Source: Pseudomonas sp. FEN (GTDB lineage: Bacteria; Pseudomonadota; Gammaproteobacteria; Pseudomonadales; Pseudomonadaceae). Taken from it: a stretch of DNA of 64,000 nucleotides. Below are positions 56,156-64,000 of this stretch, one piece after another. The translations under genes were made by a program, and so were the position numbers. Under the pieces are notes generated by a model that saw only the letters and a program-made list of their open reading frames with translations, was not told where the DNA came from and made no database searches. The stretch spans positions 248,001 through 312,000 of the forward strand of contig NZ_CAJFDC010000001.1 in NCBI RefSeq assembly GCF_904067045.1, written 5' to 3'. The first letter of the stretch is position 1. Every line of letters starts with the position of its first letter.

Positions 56156-56617
56156 TCAGCCTCGCAAGGCCTTGAGCCTGGCCAAGAGCCCTGCCGCGGT
56201 CTGTTCGCCGAGCAACTGTTCGCGCACCTTGCCCTTGTCATCGATGATGTAGGTCACTGGCAAGGCTTCGCTGCGCGGCAGATCGAAAAAGTCCGCCGGG
56301 TCCTGGGCCAGCACCGTGAAACGGATGCCCAGGGCTTCGCCGGCCTTGCGCAGGTCATCGCCCTGCAAACCATCGAAGTTCACCCCGAACACCTCCGCCG
56401 ACTGCCCCTTGAGCTGCTCGGACAAAGCGTTCAACTCCGGGATCTCGGTACGGCACGGACTACACCACTCGGCCCAGTAGTTGAGCACTTTCCACTGCTT
56501 GTCCAGGCGCTCGGACGCGACCTTCTGGCCGTGCTGGTCAACCCCGTAATCGTTGCCACAACCGCTCAGCAGCAACACCCCCATCATCGCCAATGCGGCG
56601 ACCAATCGCCTCGCCAT
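56156..56617 (-). CDS. TlpA-like thioredoxin-fold lipoprotein
   Basis: A 153-residue lipoprotein with lipobox LLLSGC (C20) and a thioredoxin domain whose active site is WCSPC (C52, C55), after KVLNYWAEW. A cis-proline block is LPVTYIIDDKG. Periplasmic proteins of this kind reduce disulfides, for example in cytochrome c maturation. ATG 56617 is used because AGGGGG lies 9 bases upstream. Converges on the META-domain gene. Confidence 0.88.
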   Translation of the reverse strand: MARRLVAALAMMGVLLLSGCGNDYGVDQHGQKVASERLDKQWKVLNYWAEWCSPCRTEIPELNALSEQLKGQSAEVFGVNFDGLQGDDLRKAGEALGIRFTVLAQDPADFFDLPRSEALPVTYIIDDKGKVREQLLGEQTAAGLLARLKALRG

Positions 56618-56734
56618 GTGCTGCATCCCCCTCATCGAATGAGTCATCGACCGCGACCCTTTACCTCACAAGGTTCAGGAGCGCTCGCCAGACAGGTAGA
56701 ATACCCGCCACCTTACGCAAGATGCGACCCGCAC

Positions 56735-58099
<1,365 letters not shown>

Positions 58100-58124
58100 A
58101 AGTGTCTGCGCCGAGTGAGGCCCC

Positions 58125-58271
58125 GTGGCGAGCGGGCTTGCCCGCGTTGGGGCGTGAAGCGCCCCTGAAACCGCTGGTTGCGGTGTATCAGATAGAGCGT
58201 GGTGTCTGATTTTACGGCTGCTTCGCAGCCGAACGCGGCGGCGCGGCGTTCCGACAAACCCGCTCGCCACA
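58125..58271. repeat. REPIN, family A
   Basis: GTGGCGAGCGGGCTTGCCCG at the left and GAACCCGCTCGCCAC-like CCCGCTCGCCACAA at the right, with inner GCTGGTTGCGG/CGGCTGCTTCGCAGCCG hairpin sequence. It lies between convergent genes, 26 bp past the DUF2069 stop. Confidence 0.8.
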
Positions 58272-58301
58272 AGTACTCGCTCGCCACGGAAGTCCGGCGC
58301 C

Positions 58302-58973
58302 TCAATGATTGGTGGTGTACGCCAACATCATCGACAACTGACACATCGGCCGGCCGCTTTCGGCATGCCACTGGTTGAAGGCCTCCTGTACGATCGCCAG
58401 ATCGCGCAGGCTGGTGGGCGCCTTGTCGATGACGTTCTGCGAATTGAGCGCCGCGACCACATCACGGGTCGGGATGAAAGTGTCCTTGCCCACCATCCGC
58501 AAAAAATGCAGCGCCGACAGCCCGCCCAACTGATGGCCATGGTTGGCCAGGTACTTCCACAGTCCGGTAATTTCAGTCACCGGCCAATCGGCGATCAACG
58601 CACCGAAACTGCCCTTCTCCCTGGCCACGTCCAAAACCATCTGCGCATTGCGCGGCACGCTCTTGAGCTTGCCCAGGTGGCGAATGATCCGTGCATCCTG
58701 CATCAGCCGCTCCAGGTGCTCGGCGCCCATCAACACCACTTTTTCCGGGTCGAAGCCAAAAAACACCTGCTCGAACACCGGCCACTTGGCGTCCACCAGA
58801 CTGTGCTTGAGACCGGCGCGGAAGACCCGCAAGGCAATCATCGACAGATAACGATCATCCGCCAGCGCACGCAGTTGCTCTGGACTGGCCGGTACAGGCA
58901 ATTCAGCCTCCAGCGCGGCTGCCGAACCAAAGCGGTTCAGGCAGTACTCATGCAACCATTTGTAGTCGCGCAT
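58302..58973 (-). CDS. DNA-3-methyladenine glycosylase I family protein (TagI-like)
   Basis: A 223-residue protein of the HhH glycosylase superfamily, with FGFDPEKVVLMGAEHLERL, DARIIRHLGKLKSVPRNAQMVLDVA and YLANHGHQLGGLSALHFLRMVGKDTFIPTRDVVAAL, the block where the TagI family aligns. The zinc His/Cys ligands of classical TagI are not all found, so the activity is less sure. The ORF ends 40 bp from a REPIN and lies 1 bp upstream of ttcA on the same strand. Confidence 0.8.
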   Translation of the reverse strand: MRDYKWLHEYCLNRFGSAAALEAELPVPASPEQLRALADDRYLSMIALRVFRAGLKHSLVDAKWPVFEQVFFGFDPEKVVLMGAEHLERLMQDARIIRHLGKLKSVPRNAQMVLDVAREKGSFGALIADWPVTEITGLWKYLANHGHQLGGLSALHFLRMVGKDTFIPTRDVVAALNSQNVIDKAPTSLRDLAIVQEAFNQWHAESGRPMCQLSMMLAYTTNH

Positions 58974-59798
58974 TCAGAGGTTCACTACATTGACGAAGCG
59001 CGAGGCGGCGGTCTCATCGATTCGAAGGTGGGTAAAGTCGAACAGGTTGCGGTCGGCCAACTGCGACGGCACGACGTTCTGCAAGCCGCGGAAGATGCTT
59101 TCGGTACGACCCGGGGTCTTGCGCTCCCACTCCTGGAGCATTTCCTTGACCACCTGGCGTTGCAGGTTCTCCTGGGAGCCACAGAGGTTGCAAGGAATGA
59201 TCGGGAACTGCTTGAAGTCCGAATAGGCCTGGATATCCTTCTCGCTGCAATAGGCCAGCGGCCGGATCACCACGTTACGCCCGTCGTCGGCCCGCAGCTT
59301 GGGCGGCATGGCCTTGAGCGAGCCGTTGTAGAACATGTTGAGAAAGAAGGTTTCGACGATATCGTCTCGGTGATGCCCGAGGGCCATCTTGGTCGCGCCG
59401 ATCTCGTCGGCGAAGGTGTACAGCGTGCCACGACGCAGGCGCGAACACAGCGAGCAGGTGGTCTTGCCCTCGGGCACCAGCTCCTTGACCACCGAATAGG
59501 TGTCCTTCTCGACGATGTGGTACTCCACGCCCAGCGCTTTCAGGTAGGCGGGCAACACATGCTCGGGGAAGCCGGGCTGCTTCTGGTCCATGTTCACGGC
59601 GACGATATCGAACTTGATCGGTGCCACTTTCTGCAAATGCATCAGCACGTCGAGCATGGTGTAGCTGTCCTTGCCGCCGGACAGGCAGACCATGACCTTG
59701 TCGCCCTCTTCGATCATGTTGAAGTCGGCGACCGCCTCACCGGCTTGCCGACGCAGGCGTTTCTGCAGTTTGTTCTGATTGACCGAAAGAGTGCCCAT
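58974..59798 (-). CDS. ttcA: tRNA 2-thiocytidine biosynthesis protein TtcA
   Basis: A 274-residue PP-loop ATPase: the P-loop is LSGGKDSYT, Cys pairs of the iron-sulfur site are in [10 protein letters not shown] and CNLCGSQEN. TtcA thiolates cytidine 32 of certain tRNAs. ATG 59798 is used; the gene is followed directly by the glycosylase gene. Confidence 0.95.
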   Translation of the reverse strand: MGTLSVNQNKLQKRLRRQAGEAVADFNMIEEGDKVMVCLSGGKDSYTMLDVLMHLQKVAPIKFDIVAVNMDQKQPGFPEHVLPAYLKALGVEYHIVEKDTYSVVKELVPEGKTTCSLCSRLRRGTLYTFADEIGATKMALGHHRDDIVETFFLNMFYNGSLKAMPPKLRADDGRNVVIRPLAYCSEKDIQAYSDFKQFPIIPCNLCGSQENLQRQVVKEMLQEWERKTPGRTESIFRGLQNVVPSQLADRNLFDFTHLRIDETAASRFVNVVNL

Positions 59799-59890
59799 AG
59801 CCCTTGAAATCCGTGAGGTGTGTCGAAAAGCCGATTATTTTACCCATAAACCCACGGCAGGCGAAGACTCCGTGGCGGGAGCAGTGTTTG

Positions 59891-59980
59891 TGTGGGAGCG
59901 GTGCTTGCCCGCGAAGCTTTTGGCGTTCTCCAGGTCCCCTTCGCGGCGGTGCGGCGATCCGACAAGCTCCGCTCCCACAG
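59891..59980. repeat. REPIN, family C, followed by an 8-bp tandem repeat
   Basis: TGTGGGAGCGGTGCTTGCCC at the left and GACAAGCTCCGCTCCCACA at the right enclose the CTTCGCGGCGGTGCGGCGATCC core. Immediately after, GGTTCATG occurs three times in a row (59995-60018). Confidence 0.85.
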
Positions 59981-60204
59981 GTATCTGGTGCACAGGTTCA
60001 TGGGTTCATGGGTTCATGGCTCAGCATACAAATGCGACAATGCGATTACAGCCTTGCCCGACAGTTCAATTTGCTCTAAAGCCCTCCTCCCAGCCTCCCT
60101 ATACTGCGACATAAGGTCGCATACAAATCCAGACCTGACTTCGGCCACTTGGCCCGCAGGCGCTCCATCGGGGGGCGATGGCAATAACAAAAGGAGTGAC
60201 AGGC

Positions 60205-60807
60205 ATGATCCATCACGTAGTCGGACTGTTCACCCATCCTGATCAGGAGTGGCGGCAGATCCGTGGCGATGCCGAGGAAAGCATCGGCCACATGTACCTC
60301 ACCCACACCTTGATCCTGGCGGCCATCCCGGCCATTTCAGCCTTTATCGGCACCACCCGGATCGGCTGGGTCATCGGCAACCGCGCACCGGTGATGCTGA
60401 CCCAGGACAGCGCCATCTGGATGACGCTCATGTCCTACATCGCCATGCTTGGCGGCGTGGCGGTGATGGGCGCGTTCATCCACTGGATGGCCCGCACCTA
60501 CGACGCCAACCCCAGCCTGGCGCGTTGCGTGGCCTTCGCCACCTACACCGCCACACCGCTGTTCATCGGCGGGCTTGCGGCGCTCTACCCGCATATGTGG
60601 CTGGGGATGATCGTCGGCACGGCGGCCATCTGCTACACGGTCTACCTGCTGTACGTCGGCCTGCCGACCTTCATGAACATCCCTTCGGACGAAGGGTTCC
60701 TGTTCTCCAGCTCCGTGCTCGCCGTCGGCCTGGTGGTGCTGGTGGCGATCATGGCCTTTACCGTGATTGTCTGGGGCCTGGGCGTCGGCCCGATCTATAC
60801 CAACTGA
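60205..60807 (+). CDS. Yip1-family membrane protein
   Basis: A 200-residue protein with five transmembrane helices (about 31-50, 70-95, 110-130, 133-150, 170-193) and the Yip1 domain motif HPDQEWRQI at residues 11-19 and a Pro-rich interhelix loop. ATG 60205 is chosen over the ATG at 60178 because AAAGGAG lies 8 bases upstream. Bacterial Yip1-like proteins have no defined role; some adjust membrane-protein insertion or transport. Confidence 0.8.
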   Translation: MIHHVVGLFTHPDQEWRQIRGDAEESIGHMYLTHTLILAAIPAISAFIGTTRIGWVIGNRAPVMLTQDSAIWMTLMSYIAMLGGVAVMGAFIHWMARTYDANPSLARCVAFATYTATPLFIGGLAALYPHMWLGMIVGTAAICYTVYLLYVGLPTFMNIPSDEGFLFSSSVLAVGLVVLVAIMAFTVIVWGLGVGPIYTN

Positions 60808-60942
60808 ATAAAACAAAGCCATAACTGCCAACACGGGCCGCCGCAAGGCGGCCTTTTGGCGCGCCACGACCATTCGGCGCCTGACCGATTCGGAAATCCC
60901 CGGGTTTACGGCATACTCGGTGTCTCTGGAGATCCGTAAAGC

Positions 60943-61437
60943 ATGCCCGAGCAACTCAAGACCCGCGTCGAAGACTGTTTCCAACAAGCCGAAGCCTTTT
61001 TCAAACGACCCTTCAAGCGTCCAGTGGTCAGCCTCAAGCTGCGTGGCCAGAAAGCCGGCGTGGCGCATCTGCATGAAAACCTGCTGCGCTTCAATCCGCA
61101 GCTGTACCGGGAAAACAGCGAAGACTTCCTCAAGCAGACCGTGGCCCATGAGGTGGCGCACCTGATCGCCCATCAACTGTTCGGCGAACGTATCCAGCCC
61201 CATGGCGAGGAATGGCAGTTGATCATGCGTGGGGTCTACGAACTGCCGCCCAATCGCTGCCACACCTATGAAATCCAGCGCCGCCGCGTGACGCGCTATA
61301 TCTACCGCTGCCCGTGCGCCAACAGCGACTTTGCGTTTTCCGGCCAGCGGCATCGGCTGGTGAGCGAAGGCCGGCGTTATCTGTGCCGACGTTGCCGGCA
61401 GACCCTGGTGTTCAGTGGTGAAATGCGGGTGGAGTGA
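60943..61437 (+). CDS. SprT-family zinc metallopeptidase
   Basis: A 164-residue protein of the SprT/Spartan fold. The HExxH motif is AHEVAHL at residues 68-73, third zinc ligand H87 in QPHGEEW, and a C-terminal zinc ribbon with CPCANS and CRRCRQT. Eukaryotic relatives cut DNA-protein crosslinks; the bacterial role is not settled. ATG 60943 follows GGAGAT-like GAGATCC. Stand-alone gene. Confidence 0.9.
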   Translation: MPEQLKTRVEDCFQQAEAFFKRPFKRPVVSLKLRGQKAGVAHLHENLLRFNPQLYRENSEDFLKQTVAHEVAHLIAHQLFGERIQPHGEEWQLIMRGVYELPPNRCHTYEIQRRRVTRYIYRCPCANSDFAFSGQRHRLVSEGRRYLCRRCRQTLVFSGEMRVE

Positions 61438-61458
61438 GTTTTTCAAGCAAGGGTGGCC

Positions 61459-61562
61459 TTGCGGCCTCTTTCGCGGGCAAGCTCCGCGCCCAGAGGTTTT
61501 CGCTCGTACACAAAATCCGGACTCGCCCAGGAACCTTGTGGGAGCGGAGCTTGCCCGCGAAA
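61459..61562. repeat. REP pair, family C
   Basis: CTTTCGCGGGCAAGCTCCGC at the left and GTGGGAGCGGAGCTTGCCCG at the right face each other across about 40 bp. It lies between convergent genes sprT and the CoA-transferase gene. Confidence 0.75.
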
Positions 61563-61585
61563 GCAATAGAACAGGCGCAATAACA

Positions 61586-62767
61586 TCAAGCTATAACACC
61601 GGCCTCTCGCAACACCGCTATACGCTCTTCGCTATAGCCCAGCTCCCGCAACACCTCATCGCCATGCTCGCCCGGCCGCGCACCGATATGCCGAGGCGCC
61701 GGCAAACCCTGGGAAAACTTCAGCGGACAGGCCATCTGCGCCTGCGTGCCGCCATCCCCACGGGGCACCTGAACCACCACCTCCCGGGCCCGCAACTGTG
61801 GATGCTCGACCGCCTCGGCCAGGCTGAGCACCGGCTCGACGCAAGCATCCAACCCAGCAAACAGCGCGCACAGCGCCTCGAAATCACGCTTTTCGAATTC
61901 GACCTGTAGCGCCTGCTTCAACGCCTGTTGTGCCTCGGGCTCCGATAACAGCCCTTGAGCCGCCAATTCCGCTAGCCCCAGGGCTCCACACAACTGCTGC
62001 ATAAACCCCGGTTCCAGGCTACCCACGGAAAACCAGCGCCCTTCCCGGCTACGGTAATAATCATAGAAACTGCCGCCATTGAGCATTTGCTCTTCCGGCC
62101 CCGGTTCAACCCCGCAAGCGAGAAACCCGGCTCCGGCCATGGCATTCAGGCTGAAGGCGCAATCCGTCATGCTGACATCGACGTACTGCCCCAGCCCCGT
62201 TTGCTGCCGGGCGATGACCGCCGCCAGCAAACCGATCACCCCATGCAACGAACCACCCGCCACATCCGCCACCTGCATCCCCAGGGGCAGCGGGCCGCCC
62301 TCCCGGCGCCCGGTATAGCTGGCCAACCCGGACAGCGCCAGATAGTTGATGTCATGTCCGGCGCGATCGCGGTAAGGACCGGTCTGGCCGTAACCGGTGA
62401 TCGACACGTAGATCAACCGTGGATTGAGCGCCTTCAGGGTTTCATAGCCCAGGCCCAGACGGTCCATCACCCCGGGCCGGAACTGCTCCAGGAGGATGTC
62501 ATGCTCGCGCACCAGGCGATGGATCACCGCCAGCGCCTCGGCCTGTTTCAAATCCAGGACCAGGCTGCGCTTGTTGCGGTTGATCCAGGCGTGACTGGCG
62601 GAGACCTCGCCGTCGTGGGGCGGCCAGGCCCGCAACAGGTCGAGGCGGCCGGGGGCCTCGATGCGCAACACCTCGGCGCCCATGTCCGCCAGCAACAACG
62701 AGGCGAACGGCCCCGGCAGCAATGTGGAGAAATCCAGTACCTTGAGTGACGCCAGCGGACCTTGCAT
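61586..62767 (-). CDS. CaiB/BaiF CoA-transferase family protein (alpha-methylacyl-CoA racemase-like)
   Basis: A 393-residue class III CoA-transferase-fold protein. LKVLDFSTLLPGPFAS and GHDINY (the His of AMACR), MQVADVAGGSLHGVIGLLAAV (the Asp region) and GQYVDVSMTD are found. This combination points to racemisation of 2-methylacyl-CoA or CoA transfer to a carboxylate. ATG 62767 is used; the longer frame through the REP region is not supported. No adjacent CoA ligase; substrate unknown. Confidence 0.8.
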   Translation of the reverse strand: MQGPLASLKVLDFSTLLPGPFASLLLADMGAEVLRIEAPGRLDLLRAWPPHDGEVSASHAWINRNKRSLVLDLKQAEALAVIHRLVREHDILLEQFRPGVMDRLGLGYETLKALNPRLIYVSITGYGQTGPYRDRAGHDINYLALSGLASYTGRREGGPLPLGMQVADVAGGSLHGVIGLLAAVIARQQTGLGQYVDVSMTDCAFSLNAMAGAGFLACGVEPGPEEQMLNGGSFYDYYRSREGRWFSVGSLEPGFMQQLCGALGLAELAAQGLLSEPEAQQALKQALQVEFEKRDFEALCALFAGLDACVEPVLSLAEAVEHPQLRAREVVVQVPRGDGGTQAQMACPLKFSQGLPAPRHIGARPGEHGDEVLRELGYSEERIAVLREAGVIA

Positions 62768-62857
62768 GGGCTTTCCATTTTCCGGATCGACAGGCTCCAG
62801 CGTAGGCAGCCCGCCGCCCGGCGGCAAGCACCACAACGCCCAGCAGCACTGATCGTC

Positions 62858-62942
62858 CGTGGAGCCGGCTTGCCGACGATCCAGGCGCCCTGGATTGTCA
62901 GGCACACCGCGCCGATGCCATCGCCGGCAAGCCGGCTCCCAT
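62858..62942. repeat. REP doublet, family B
   Basis: CGTGGAGCCGGCTTGCCGAC at the left and ATCGCCGGCAAGCCGGCTCC at the right. It lies between the CoA-transferase gene and the dctA terminator. Confidence 0.8.
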
Positions 62943-62984
62943 AAGGGCCGTGGCAAGCGTCCTGTCGGGACGTATCGCCCTGGC

Positions 62985-63013
62985 ATAAAAAAACCCATCC
63001 GAAGATGGGTTTT
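62985..63013 (-). terminator. Rho-independent terminator of dctA
   Basis: On the minus strand AAAACCCATC-TTCG-GATGGGTTTT is followed by TTTT, 18 bp past the dctA stop. Confidence 0.88.
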
Positions 63014-63030
63014 CTTATAACCGCTGACGC

Positions 63031-64000
63031 TTACTTGACGCTGGGTGCCGGGCCTTCGGCGACTTCCAGATCGTCCAGTACGCGTTCGTCTTCAATACCG
63101 CGACCGCCGGAAGCCAGTTCCGTATGCAGCTTGTCTTCGTCCAACTCCTTGACCCACTTGGCCACCACCAGGGTCGCCACGGCGTTACCCACCAGGTTGG
63201 TCAGGGCACGGGCTTCGGACATGAAGCGGTCGATACCGAGGATCAGTGCCAGGCCGGCCACCGGCAGGTGACCTACGGCCGACAAGGTCGCCGCCAGGAC
63301 GATGAAACCACTACCGGTGACGCCCGCGGCGCCCTTGGAAGACAGCAGCAACACCAGCAACAGGGTGATCTGGTGGGTGATGTCCATGTGCGTGTCAGTC
63401 GCCTGGGCGATGAACACGGCGGCCATGGTCAGGTAGATCGAGGTACCGTCGAGGTTGAAGGAGTAGCCGGTCGGGATCACCAGGCCGACAACCGATTTCT
63501 TCGCGCCCAGGCGCTCCATCTTGATCAGCATGCGGGGCAGGGCCGATTCCGAAGAGGAAGTACCCAGTACGATCAGCAGCTCTTCACGGATGTAACGAAT
63601 CAGTTTCAGCACGCTGAAACCGTGGGCACGGCAGATGGCGCCCAGCACCACCACCACGAACAGCACGCAGGTGATGTAGAAGCAGATCATCAACTGGCCG
63701 AGTTGTACCAGCGAGCTCACACCGTAGGCACCGATGGTGAAAGCCATCGCACCCAGCGCACCGAGTGGCGCCAGTTTCATGATCATGTTGATGATGTTGA
63801 ACATCACGTGGGCGAAACGATCGATGAAGTCCAGCACCGGCTTGCCGTAGGCACCCAGGCGATGCAGGGCGAAACCGAAGATCACCGAGAACATCAGCAC
63901 TTGCAGGATATCGCCGTTGGCGAAGGCGCCGACGATGGTGTTCGGGATCACGTTCAGGATGAAGCCAACGACGCTCTGGTCCGCGCCAGCAGTGACGTAG
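63031..64000 (-). CDS. dctA: C4-dicarboxylate transporter DctA, C-terminal part (5' end outside window)
   Basis: The last 323 codons of a dicarboxylate/cation symporter are visible; the frame stays open to the right edge. The [11 protein letters not shown]-like block [11 protein letters not shown] and the substrate/Na+ loop [16 protein letters not shown] are diagnostic of the DAACS family, as is [20 protein letters not shown]. DctA imports succinate, fumarate and malate with Na+ or H+, central to Pseudomonas carbon use. Acidic tail [14 protein letters not shown]. Confidence 0.95.
   Translation of the reverse strand, partial: YVTAGADQSVVGFILNVIPNTIVGAFANGDILQVLMFSVIFGFALHRLGAYGKPVLDFIDRFAHVMFNIINMIMKLAPLGALGAMAFTIGAYGVSSLVQLGQLMICFYITCVLFVVVVLGAICRAHGFSVLKLIRYIREELLIVLGTSSSESALPRMLIKMERLGAKKSVVGLVIPTGYSFNLDGTSIYLTMAAVFIAQATDTHMDITHQITLLLVLLLSSKGAAGVTGSGFIVLAATLSAVGHLPVAGLALILGIDRFMSEARALTNLVGNAVATLVVAKWVKELDEDKLHTELASGGRGIEDERVLDDLEVAEGPAPSVK

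Noticed and set aside
58305-59807. Plus-strand open frame of 500 codons
   Set aside because: Shadow of the glycosylase and ttcA genes, both of which have clear catalytic motifs.

Overview
The window is a 64-kb piece of a high-GC gamma-proteobacterial chromosome and almost certainly a Pseudomonas of the fluorescens group. The evidence is a 917-residue GacS with phosphorelay residues H294, D717 and H863, the order relA-rlmD-cysM next to gacS, a one-strand cobO-cobB-bluB-cbiB-cobD-cobQ-cobU-cobT-cobC-cobS operon behind a cobalamin riboswitch, an SSS-transporter/histidine-kinase hybrid of the MxtR/CrbS type, and many Pseudomonas-style REP/REPIN repeats between genes. Most of the window is ordinary core genome. 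I see no prophage, integrative element with an integrase, CRISPR array or rRNA.

Layout. 1-1.5 kb: the end of a di-heme cytochrome gene and a membrane-anchored catalase-like gene. 1.5-5.3 kb: two near-identical blocks, each tRNA-Val, tRNA-Asp and a terminator, flank a two-gene catabolic cassette (enolase-superfamily enzyme and ACS-family transporter). 5.4-16.6 kb: rdgC, a BASS transporter, a guanidine-II riboswitch with its gdx exporter, a fused LplT-PlsC protein, a TDT exporter, a cysteine hydrolase/cupin operon with a divergent GlxA-type regulator, an unknown protein whose C-terminus is encoded by a REP element, and an MFS/TetR divergent pair. 16.7-25.3 kb: the MxtR-like kinase, rmuC, a 1-kb gene-free stretch leading to a 74-residue protein, a phage-like orphan gene and a FadL porin. 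25.3-27.2 kb: a leaderless MarR gene, an MFS gene and a 40-residue membrane peptide.

27.2-36.4 kb is the late (adenosylation, amidation, nucleotide-loop) half of aerobic B12 synthesis: ten genes, mostly with 4-bp stop/start overlaps, under one riboswitch. 36.5-42.5 kb: an unrecognised protein, an O-methyltransferase, two tandem NlpC/P60 lipoproteins, hda, an AI-2E-type transporter and a DUF2066 protein. 42.9-52.1 kb: purM-purN-DUF3108, a small protein, then DUF2058, mazG, relA, rlmD and cysM. 52.4-61.4 kb: gacS, two small exported or zinc-binding proteins, a TlpA-like lipoprotein, arsC-wrbA-DUF2069, a DNA glycosylase, ttcA, a Yip1 protein and SprT. 61.6-64 kb: a CaiB/AMACR-type enzyme and the 3' part of dctA.

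The window joins nutrient import (ACS, BASS, DctA, FadL), stress and global regulation (GacS, RelA, MxtR-like kinase, Hda), replication and repair (RdgC, RmuC, alkyladenine glycosylase, MazG) and B12 synthesis. The least explained items are the 30-bp near-perfect palindrome between cysM and gacS, the long leader region at 21.7-22.8 kb, the duplicated tRNA block, the MarR regulon with a leaderless regulator and two matching operators, and the unassigned proteins at 36634-37212 and 13870-14649.
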